Shown: piece by piece, positions 25,240 through 32,486 of the stretch
How positions within the stretch are numbered: the stretch's first letter is position 1
Layout of the letters: every line of letters starts with the position of its first letter
NCBI RefSeq assembly: GCF_028289625.1
Contig: NZ_JANQOM010000071.1
Coordinates: forward strand, 1-64,000
Source: Winogradskyella sp.
GTDB lineage: Bacteria; Bacteroidota; Bacteroidia; Flavobacteriales; Flavobacteriaceae
Direction of reading: 5' to 3'
DNA length: 64,000 bases
Position numbers and translations under genes: made by a program
The notes under the pieces: generated by a model
The model's input: the letters and a program-made list of their open reading frames with translations, nothing else
Told to the model about the DNA's origin: nothing
Database searches by the model: none

Positions 25240-25626
25240 TTAATTGTTTATGTTTTGTTGTTGTCCTTCAGGGTTATTAAATACGGCTTCGTAGATTATG
25301 GTTTCGGGTTTGTATTCAAACTGAATACTTCTGTTGTTTTGTCCTTCAAGTTCAAATTCGCCATTGTTCACAAATTTGAATTCTATGCCGTTAACAGCAG
25401 TTTTCTGAGAAAATGTGCCTTCGTATATACCATCTCCGTCATCATCTGTTAAAGGAGCGGTTTCGTTCCAAGGGCTCGAGGTGAAATTACCTCTTATTCC
25501 AATATTTTCTGTGTTTTCTACTCCGTTCATATCAACTTTGAATGTTACGGTCTTTGTATGTGTTTCTTGTACACAGCTTTGGGTTATAATTAACAAATAA
25601 ATAATTATTGCTTTTAAGTATTTCAT
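25240..25626 (-). CDS. Lipoprotein with starch-binding-like (CBM20/CBM48-type) fold
   Basis: 128 residues. N-terminal signal with lipobox-like LIITQSC (Cys at about 18). The following VTFKVDMNG, GIRGNFTSSPWNETAPLTDD and DGIYEGTFSQK blocks match the beta-sandwich of carbohydrate-binding modules that recognise glycogen or starch; fungal and bacterial relatives often carry this fold in non-carbohydrate roles. No catalytic domain. It is followed by the GIN-domain gene. Confidence 0.7.
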   Translation of the reverse strand: MKYLKAIIIYLLIITQSCVQETHTKTVTFKVDMNGVENTENIGIRGNFTSSPWNETAPLTDDDGDGIYEGTFSQKTAVNGIEFKFVNNGEFELEGQNNRSIQFEYKPETIIYEAVFNNPEGQQQNINN

Positions 25627-25722
25627 TTTTTTAAGATTTTAATTGTTTACAGATTATTAACTTAATCATACATAATTAGTCTCTAATAGACATTTAACAA
25701 ATGCCATTATTGGCTTTCATGA

Positions 25723-26211
25723 TTATTTAATTTTTGTGTAGTTATAGGTGTTTCTTAGTATACGTTCTTTAGTATCTAAATAAACCACTTCCTTAGATAC
25801 GGAATAGGTTGAGTCTGTCATAGTATGCGTTAAATACATATCTGCCTTTCTATTGTCATCCTTACCTCTGTAAGTAGTAACTAGAATTTTTGTGCCATTA
25901 TCTTCAGTAAAACTTAGCACCTTTTCATCGCCAAAATAGGTGCCGTTTTTCGTGATTTTTATTGAACCTTTATAGTTTTTGCTAGGCTCATAGGTATATT
26001 GAACTTGAGTAATAATTTTATCACCTTCAATTTTGAATTGCATCGTTGCATCAACGGTAGATAATTCACCTGATTGATAATCCTTATAAGTCAAAGTACC
26101 CTCCCAACTCGTGTTGTTTATGCTTTCAAAATCAGAAAGTTTAATGGTGTCTTGTGCGTAGAAAGTTAACCCAACAAGAAAAATGCTTAATGTTGTAAAT
26201 AGTGTTTTCAT
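25723..26211 (-). CDS. Unknown secreted protein, lipocalin-like
   Basis: 162 residues with signal peptide (MKTLFTTLSIFLVGLTFYAQ). The mature region begins with NTSWEGTLTYKDYQSGE and alternates strands through DATMQFKIEGDKIIT and TKILVTTYRGKDDN, suggestive of a small beta-barrel (DUF1579-like) fold. Not firmly assigned. Located 7 bases downstream of the DoxX gene on the same strand. Confidence 0.6.
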   Translation of the reverse strand: MKTLFTTLSIFLVGLTFYAQDTIKLSDFESINNTSWEGTLTYKDYQSGELSTVDATMQFKIEGDKIITQVQYTYEPSKNYKGSIKITKNGTYFGDEKVLSFTEDNGTKILVTTYRGKDDNRKADMYLTHTMTDSTYSVSKEVVYLDTKERILRNTYNYTKIK

Positions 26212-26218
26212 AATAATA

Positions 26219-26710
26219 TTATTTTAATTTTTTACTAATGAGATAGTCCAGTCCAAAACGACCTGATCCTAAAATAAGGTTATACAGAGCTACCCAGAGG
26301 AATCCCATAGCTGGTAGCATGCCCCAAAGACCTTGATTCCATTTCTGCATAAATATGGCAGTAAGCATTGTGCACATGATAAGGAAAGAGGCTATTCTTG
26401 TTTTAAGCCCAAGCATTAAGAATAAACCACCAACCGCTTCACTAAAGGCTCCCATCCAGGCGAAAAATATTGGTGCCATAGCAAAGATGCCGCTATAAGA
26501 TGCAACATCTTCAGGAAACCATGCGGACACTTCAAATAAATTGAGATTTTGGCTATCTGCAGTCCAAGGCATCCCAAATTTATCGGCTCCGAACATCGTT
26601 GTGAGCCAAAATCCACATAGGATTCTTGGGATGGCTAAAAAAGCATCTGCAAACCAGTGTTTTTGTGTTACAGGATTTACTACTAATTTTAATAAAGATT
26701 TTATTCGTGT
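26219..26710 (-). CDS. DoxX family membrane protein
   Basis: About 163 residues from ATG at 26710 (MTRIKSLLKLVVNP). Four membrane helices are visible with the family's ILCGFWLTTMFGADKFGMPW opening, the WMGAFSEAVGGLFLMLGLKTR core and a C-terminal LILGSGRFGLDYLI. DoxX proteins are small inner-membrane proteins often linked to redox stress; no partner is evident here. It probably shares a transcript with the downstream secreted protein gene. Confidence 0.85.
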   Translation of the reverse strand, partial: TRIKSLLKLVVNPVTQKHWFADAFLAIPRILCGFWLTTMFGADKFGMPWTADSQNLNLFEVSAWFPEDVASYSGIFAMAPIFFAWMGAFSEAVGGLFLMLGLKTRIASFLIMCTMLTAIFMQKWNQGLWGMLPAMGFLWVALYNLILGSGRFGLDYLISKKLK

Positions 26711-26815
26711 CATAACAAAAGGATTTAAATTGTTCGATGACACAAATTTCTAACAAGTGTTGTCAGTGGACGACTTATAATGTACTAGAGCGTCCTAAAT
26801 ACGATTTGAGACGTC

Positions 26816-27991
26816 TTAATTTAATTTGGTTTTTAAATATTCGGTAGGAGAGAGGTGGGTCAATTTTTTAAATACACGGTTAAAAGTAGCCTTGCTATTA
26901 AAGCCACATTCTTGAGCTATACCAAGCAATGACAGTTGCTTGTGCTTTTCTTCTTTGAGCATATTTTTGAAGGCTTCAACACGATAACCGTTAACAAAGT
27001 CATTAAAGTTCTTTTCGAAAGCCGTATTAACAATTTCGGAGAGTTGTCCACGAGACATATTTGCCATTTTTGCCAAATCGGATAAGTTGAGCTCCGGATT
27101 TAAATAGACTTTATCATCTTCCATTAATTGTTTAACAATGGCAATGTCATTCTCCGAGATTGATTTTTCTTCATCAAAGACATTAGCGTCTTCAGGAATG
27201 CCTATGATTTTGGGAGAGAACGAAAAATCTAATTTATTGAGTTTTGTAGTATCCGTAAAATAACCTTTAACACCTACATAAAGTGTAACGATGGCCATAG
27301 TTAAGTTAAGCCACCAACGTTGCTGATAGCCTAAATCTATAAATCGAGACCCAATAATATCTTGAATTGTACCGTATAGGAATAGTAAGCTAAACAGAAT
27401 TAAGAAGCTGAGAATCCAATTGAGTTCTAGCTTATAGGTGTTAGAGAAATATTGAATAATCTTTTTTCTATAACTATAGAATAGCTGAAAGGTGAATGCC
27501 AAATACATAAGCATAAAGGGAGCTTCGATGTAGCCCATAATTGGTTGCCAATACGCTTCATCGAGTTCTATTTTTAATATACCGTTTTGGGTTTCGTGAA
27601 AACCTGGTTGAAACGCATCGTAGGTGTAAATACTCAAGCGATAAAACACATACAAAAACGCTAATGAAAAATGCCACCAATATTTTTTCTTGAATTTGAA
27701 ATTTGATGTAGTTATGGACTTTACATAGAGATAGATTAATGGTGCTATTCCTACTGCAATATTGATAAGGAAATAATTGATTTTTGTGGTTCTGAACTCA
27801 TCATACCATCCCATAAACCCAACGGTATAGCATATTTGCGAGTAGCAGGATAATAGCAGAATTAAGCCTAAAAACAAATCTGATAGATGCCGCTTTTTGT
27901 AATATCTTATAAAAAGTAATATCACAAATATCAGTCCTTGCAAAACAAGGATTAACAATGGCAAGCTGTGTCTGTTAAAATCTGGAAACAT
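26816..27991 (-). CDS. Membrane-anchored AraC family regulator
   Basis: 391 residues. The first 240 carry seven membrane helices (7TM-type sensor), e.g. LPLLILVLQGLIFVILLFIR and NLTMAIVTLYVGVKGYF. The C-terminal 110 residues form an AraC double HTH (LNLSDLAKMANMSRGQLSEI and IAQECGFNSKATFNRVFKKL with SPTEYLK). This architecture is common in Bacteroidota and suggests a membrane signal coupled to DNA binding. Divergent or separate from DoxX by 106 bases; a target is not shown. Confidence 0.88.
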   Translation of the reverse strand: MFPDFNRHSLPLLILVLQGLIFVILLFIRYYKKRHLSDLFLGLILLLSCYSQICYTVGFMGWYDEFRTTKINYFLINIAVGIAPLIYLYVKSITTSNFKFKKKYWWHFSLAFLYVFYRLSIYTYDAFQPGFHETQNGILKIELDEAYWQPIMGYIEAPFMLMYLAFTFQLFYSYRKKIIQYFSNTYKLELNWILSFLILFSLLFLYGTIQDIIGSRFIDLGYQQRWWLNLTMAIVTLYVGVKGYFTDTTKLNKLDFSFSPKIIGIPEDANVFDEEKSISENDIAIVKQLMEDDKVYLNPELNLSDLAKMANMSRGQLSEIVNTAFEKNFNDFVNGYRVEAFKNMLKEEKHKQLSLLGIAQECGFNSKATFNRVFKKLTHLSPTEYLKTKLN

Positions 27992-28098
27992 TAATCGGTA
28001 TAAGAATAAAACCTAAATGTATAGGATTTATCTCAATTTAGGAAAATCAATAAGGCTCATTTCGTATTTGCAATACAAATCGAGTAGTTTTCATAGGA

Positions 28099-28929
28099 TT
28101 AAGTATCGCTTAAAATCGAACGGAATGTTTTTGGTCGTATGGTATCGAGATCCTTGGTTTCATACGGTATCATTTTAAGAATATATTCAAAGGCTCTTAT
28201 TCTTGCACTGGTCTTTCTGTTTGCTTTAATGATTTTCCAAGGTGAATGAACTTGTGTTTTCTTAAACATAACTTCTTTATATTTGGTGTACTCATCCCAT
28301 AGGGACAACGCTCGCCTATCTACATCACTATATTTCCATTTTTTAGTTGCAGTATCTATAATATCTTTAAAGCGACGTTCTTGTTCGTTTTTGGTAATGG
28401 AAAAATAGAGTTTCAGCAAATAAATACCAGATTCTTGAATCATTTTTTCAAATTCATTGACTTGGGACATAAAAATATCGTATTGCTTTTGCGAACAAAA
28501 TCCATTTACAGGTTCAACAACCGCACGATTGTACCAGCTTCTATCAAAGAATACGATTTCACCATTATTAGGTAATCTGTTGATATAGCGTTGAAAATAC
28601 CACTGACCATTTTCCGTTTCATTTGGTTTTGGCAATGCAACAACCCTAATGGCACGAGGAGGTAAATGCTGAATAATTCGTCGTATAGCACCTCCTTTGC
28701 CAGCAGCATCTCGTCCTTCAAATAGAATAACTACTTTTTTATTATTAGCTGCCACCCACTGCTGGAGAATCAACATTTCTTCCTGAAGTTTTTCTAAACG
28801 CCTTTCATATTTAACGTTTCTCACCGTTTTGTTGATATCTAAATGCTGCTGTCTAAGTAAGGCACCTAAACCTTTTTTTGTATTGATGATACTCAATTCT
28901 TTTTCTGATAAATTTCGAAGAGGACTCAT
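28099..28929 (-). CDS. Polyphosphate kinase 2 (class I PPK2), copy B
   Basis: 276 residues. Walker A ILFEGRDAAGKGGAIRRI at about residue 69, lid Arg-rich HLPPRAIRVVALPKPNE, and Walker B EIVFFDRSWYNRAVVEPV are all intact, as is the SITKNEQERRF lid loop. Single-domain class I PPK2 enzymes use polyphosphate to phosphorylate nucleoside diphosphates (and the reverse). It follows copy A by 2 bases, forming a tandem pair. Confidence 0.9.
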   Translation of the reverse strand: MSPLRNLSEKELSIINTKKGLGALLRQQHLDINKTVRNVKYERRLEKLQEEMLILQQWVAANNKKVVILFEGRDAAGKGGAIRRIIQHLPPRAIRVVALPKPNETENGQWYFQRYINRLPNNGEIVFFDRSWYNRAVVEPVNGFCSQKQYDIFMSQVNEFEKMIQESGIYLLKLYFSITKNEQERRFKDIIDTATKKWKYSDVDRRALSLWDEYTKYKEVMFKKTQVHSPWKIIKANRKTSARIRAFEYILKMIPYETKDLDTIRPKTFRSILSDT

Positions 28930-28931
28930 TA

Positions 28932-29792
28932 TTATTGATCTAATTGAATGGTATTTCTAAAGTAGCGTTGTACAATGTTTGGATCTGGTAGTATGGACTT
29001 GCAATTATTACCCTTGTTTTCATAATCGAATAAACTTAGTACATATTTTATACTCTCTAGTCGCGCTCGTTTTTTGTCGTTGGATTTGATAATTACCCAA
29101 GGTGAGAAAGAGTTATGGGTTCTGGAGAACATTTGATCTTTATATTGTGTGAAATCATCCCATAATTCTTGACCTTTTTCATCTACGGGACTAAACTTCC
29201 ACTTTTTTAAAGGATTATTTAAGCGCTTTTCAAAGCGACGCAATTGTTCGTCTTTAGAAACAGAAAACCAAAATTTTATAATAGAAGTGCCTGACTCATA
29301 GAGCATGTTTTCAAATTCAGGAACCTGAATTATGAACTGGTCGTATTGTTGCCTGGTACAAAATCCCATAACAGGTTCAACCACAGCTCTATTATACCAA
29401 CTCCTATCAAAAAATACGATTTCACCTGCATTAGGTAGTTCCTTAATATAGCGATTAAAGTACCATTGGTTTTTTTCTACTTCTGTTGGTTTATTTAACG
29501 CGACAATTCGCATGGCTCTCGGGTTGAGATGTTCCTTAAAACGTTTTATGGTTCCACCCTTGCCAGAAGCATCCCTGCCTTCGAAGATGATGGCAATTTT
29601 TTTATTTTCTTTCTGTACCCATCTCTGAAAGTCAACTAATTCGGCCTGAAGCGGTAGTAATTCAATTTCGTATTGGTACTTTTCTAAGGCAGATTGAAAT
29701 AATAAGTGCTCGTCCTTATATTTATCCAAATAGGCAACCAAATCGGAATGTTTTTTAAAACTCGCTAGGACATCTTGTGTAAGCATAGACAA
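28932..29792 (-). CDS. Polyphosphate kinase 2 (class I PPK2), copy A
   Basis: 286 residues with the same motifs as copy B (FEGRDASGKGGTIKRFKEHL, FFDRSWYNRAVVEPVMGFC, SVSKDEQLRRFEKR), and no visible loss of catalytic residues. First gene of the tandem pair. The two copies differ throughout in the N-terminal 40 residues and C-terminal tail, so this is an old duplication or a heteromer rather than a recent repeat. Upstream is an intergenic stretch with a terminator for the opposite neighbour. Confidence 0.9.
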   Translation of the reverse strand: MSMLTQDVLASFKKHSDLVAYLDKYKDEHLLFQSALEKYQYEIELLPLQAELVDFQRWVQKENKKIAIIFEGRDASGKGGTIKRFKEHLNPRAMRIVALNKPTEVEKNQWYFNRYIKELPNAGEIVFFDRSWYNRAVVEPVMGFCTRQQYDQFIIQVPEFENMLYESGTSIIKFWFSVSKDEQLRRFEKRLNNPLKKWKFSPVDEKGQELWDDFTQYKDQMFSRTHNSFSPWVIIKSNDKKRARLESIKYVLSLFDYENKGNNCKSILPDPNIVQRYFRNTIQLDQ

Positions 29793-29871
29793 TTAATTAA
29801 GCTGGAAATTATCAAATTTATATGTTATAACCTCGCTATTTTATGATTTTTGTCATTTCAAATTAATGATA

Positions 29872-29900
29872 TAAAAAAAGCCTTCTTTTTAGGAAGGCTT
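29872..29900 (-). terminator. Rho-independent terminator after the E1 gene
   Basis: Stem AAGCCTTC (29878-29885) / GAAGGCTT (29893-29900), 7-base loop, followed on the minus strand by seven Ts. It is 20 bases past the stop of the 2-oxoacid dehydrogenase gene. Confidence 0.85.
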
Positions 29901-29920
29901 CATACGAGTTAGTCTGTATG

Positions 29921-32332
29921 TTATCTCAATTTTGGAAAATCATTTGGACTCATTTCGTGCATAACGTCATAAACGGCTTCAAAAATATCTTCAGTAGATG
30001 GTTTTGAGAAGTAATCACCGTCAGATCCGTAGGCTGGCCTATGTGGTTCGGCAGCCAATGTTTTAGGCGAGCTATCTAAATATTGAAATGCATTTTGTGC
30101 ATTTAAAATATGATCTAGTATATACGCAGAAGCTCCACCTTTTACATCTTCATCAATGACCATGACGCGATTTGTTTTGGCTATACTTTTTACGATATCG
30201 TGATTTAAATCAAAAGGCAATAAGGATTGTACATCAATGATTTCTGCATCAATGCCAACTTCGAGCAATTCCTTAGCAGCTTGTTCTACCAATCTTAATG
30301 TAGAACCATAAGAGACTAAAGTAATATCCTCCCCTTGCTTAATAGTTTCCACAACTCCTATAGGTGTTTTAAACTCACCAATATTACTTGGCATTTTTTC
30401 TTTTAAACGATAGCCGTTCAAACACTCCACTATTAATGCAGGTTCATCACTTTCCATAAGTGTATTATAAAATCCTGCGGCTTTGGTCATATTTCTTGGC
30501 ACAAGGATATTAACACCTCTAATAAGGTTTAATATGCCACCCATTTGCGATCCAGAATGCCAAATACCTTCTAGGCGATGGCCACGTGTTCTAACAATTA
30601 AAGGTGCTTTTTGTCGACCGACCGTTCTATACTGAACTGTAGCCAAATCATCGCTAATAATTTGAAGTGCATACAATAAATAATCTAAATATTGAATCTC
30701 GGCAATAGGTCTTAAACCTCGCATAGCCATACCAATGCCTTGCCCCACAATAGTAGCTTCTCTAATGCCAGTATCGGAAACCCTTAGTTCACCAAACTTT
30801 TCTTGAAGGCCTTCCAATCCTTGGTTAACATCACCGATGTAACCTGCATCCTCACCAAAGACTAAAGCTTCAGGGTATTTTCTAAAAATCACTTCAAAAT
30901 TATCCCTGAGCACAATTCTACCATCAACTTCTGTTGCATTGCTATCATATATGGGAAGAACTTCTCCTTGGTTTGTTGCTTTTAAGTCAGACTCGCTATA
31001 TAAGTGGGAACTGTATTTAGGTCGTATTTGTTCTAAGTAACTATTAATCCAACTTTGAAGAGCTAACTTTTCTGGGGTATCGTCCGAGATAACATAGCGT
31101 AGGGCTTTGCGAGCTATTGACAAAATGTCTTTGTGCAACGGTTCGTCAATACTCTCTAAATCATTTCTAAGTTTGTTGATGAATGCACTATTAGCACTTG
31201 ATGCTGCTGCACGTTCTAAAATAGAAATGACGGTTTGCTTTTCTTCAAGAATAGGTTTTAAAAATTTAGCCCAAGCCGCCTTTTTGCCTTCTCTTACAGC
31301 CTTTTTTATAGCTTTCTCTAATATGGACAACTCTTCATCAGTAGCAATATTATTGGAAATCATCCACGTACGCATTTGTGCATTGCAATCGTATTCGACT
31401 TCCCACGCCAATCGCGACTGATCCTTATATCGCTCATGAGAACCAGAAGTTGAATGCCCTTGAGGTTGCGTCAATTGTTGCACGTGGATCATCACAGGAA
31501 TATGCTCTTTTCGTGATATTTGGGCTGCACGTTGATAGGTATCAATTAGTTCGGCATAGTTCCAACCATTGACTCTAAATATTTCGTAGCCTTTATGGTT
31601 TTCATCACGTTGAAAACCTTTTAGGATTTCAGAAATATTTTCTTTGGTAGTTTGGTGTTTGGCATGTACCGAAATTCCGTATTCATCATCCCAAATGCTA
31701 ATGACCATGGGTACTTGCAATACTCCAGCGGCATTTATGGTCTCAAAAAATAGACCTTCGCTGGTACTGGCATTTCCTATAGTTCCCCAGGCAATCTCAT
31801 TGCCATTTCTAGAAAAGTTGGTAGTGTCAATACCTTCTACGTTTCTGTATATCTTAGATGCTTGGGCTAGCCCAAGCAATCTTGGCATTTGACCAGCAGT
31901 AGGAGAGATGTCTGAACTAGAATTCTTTTGCTCAGTTAAATTTTTCCAGTTACCATGCTCATCCAAACTATGTGTTGCAAAGTGGCCACCCATTTGTCGG
32001 CCAGCTGACATCGGCTCTTCTCTTATATCCGTATTAGCATATAAGCCCGCAAAAAACTGTTCAATGGTTAACTCGCCTATAGCCATCATAAAGGTTTGAT
32101 CCCTGTAGTAACCAGATCTAAAATCCCCATTTTCAAAAGCCTTAGCCCATGCTATTTGTGGTACTTCTTTACCGTCACCAAAAATACCAAACTTGGCTTT
32201 GCCTGTTAAAACCTCCCTACGACCTAACAGGCTACACTCGCGACTTGTTACAGCTAGCTTGTAATCGTTTACAACTTCTGCTTTAAAATCTTCAAATGTA
32301 ATTTCTGTTTTTATGTCTGGATTAGTTTTCAT
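29921..32332 (-). CDS. Fused alpha/beta E1 component of a 2-oxoacid (branched-chain type) dehydrogenase
   Basis: About 803 residues from ATG at 32332 (MKTNPDIKTEI). The N-terminal half is the ThDP-binding alpha subunit with GNASTSEGLFFETINAAG and SIWDDEYGISVHAKH. The C-terminal half, from about residue 450, is the beta subunit with EALVFGEDAGYIGD, SDTGIREATIVGQGIGMAMR and HRPAYGSDGDYFSKP. Such alpha-beta fusions are normal in Bacteroidota and act in the branched-chain 2-oxoacid or pyruvate-like complexes; the E2 and E3 genes are not in this window. Cytoplasmic. Confidence 0.88.
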   Translation of the reverse strand: MKTNPDIKTEITFEDFKAEVVNDYKLAVTSRECSLLGRREVLTGKAKFGIFGDGKEVPQIAWAKAFENGDFRSGYYRDQTFMMAIGELTIEQFFAGLYANTDIREEPMSAGRQMGGHFATHSLDEHGNWKNLTEQKNSSSDISPTAGQMPRLLGLAQASKIYRNVEGIDTTNFSRNGNEIAWGTIGNASTSEGLFFETINAAGVLQVPMVISIWDDEYGISVHAKHQTTKENISEILKGFQRDENHKGYEIFRVNGWNYAELIDTYQRAAQISRKEHIPVMIHVQQLTQPQGHSTSGSHERYKDQSRLAWEVEYDCNAQMRTWMISNNIATDEELSILEKAIKKAVREGKKAAWAKFLKPILEEKQTVISILERAAASSANSAFINKLRNDLESIDEPLHKDILSIARKALRYVISDDTPEKLALQSWINSYLEQIRPKYSSHLYSESDLKATNQGEVLPIYDSNATEVDGRIVLRDNFEVIFRKYPEALVFGEDAGYIGDVNQGLEGLQEKFGELRVSDTGIREATIVGQGIGMAMRGLRPIAEIQYLDYLLYALQIISDDLATVQYRTVGRQKAPLIVRTRGHRLEGIWHSGSQMGGILNLIRGVNILVPRNMTKAAGFYNTLMESDEPALIVECLNGYRLKEKMPSNIGEFKTPIGVVETIKQGEDITLVSYGSTLRLVEQAAKELLEVGIDAEIIDVQSLLPFDLNHDIVKSIAKTNRVMVIDEDVKGGASAYILDHILNAQNAFQYLDSSPKTLAAEPHRPAYGSDGDYFSKPSTEDIFEAVYDVMHEMSPNDFPKLR

Positions 32333-32486
32333 TTGGGAAATTTTTTGGAAGCACAAAGGTACTAAATTACAGGATTATATGCAATAGACAGAATTGTTAT
32401 AAAATTGAATTATTCGTAATAAAAAATCCCTTAAATAGAAAATTAACTAATTTTATTTAAAAAATTAACATTTAAGTGAGAATTTG

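Noticed and set aside
29921-32332. A frameshift or assembly fusion joining E1 alpha and beta
   Set aside because: The fused alpha-beta E1 is a standard Bacteroidota form and the junction is a smooth linker.
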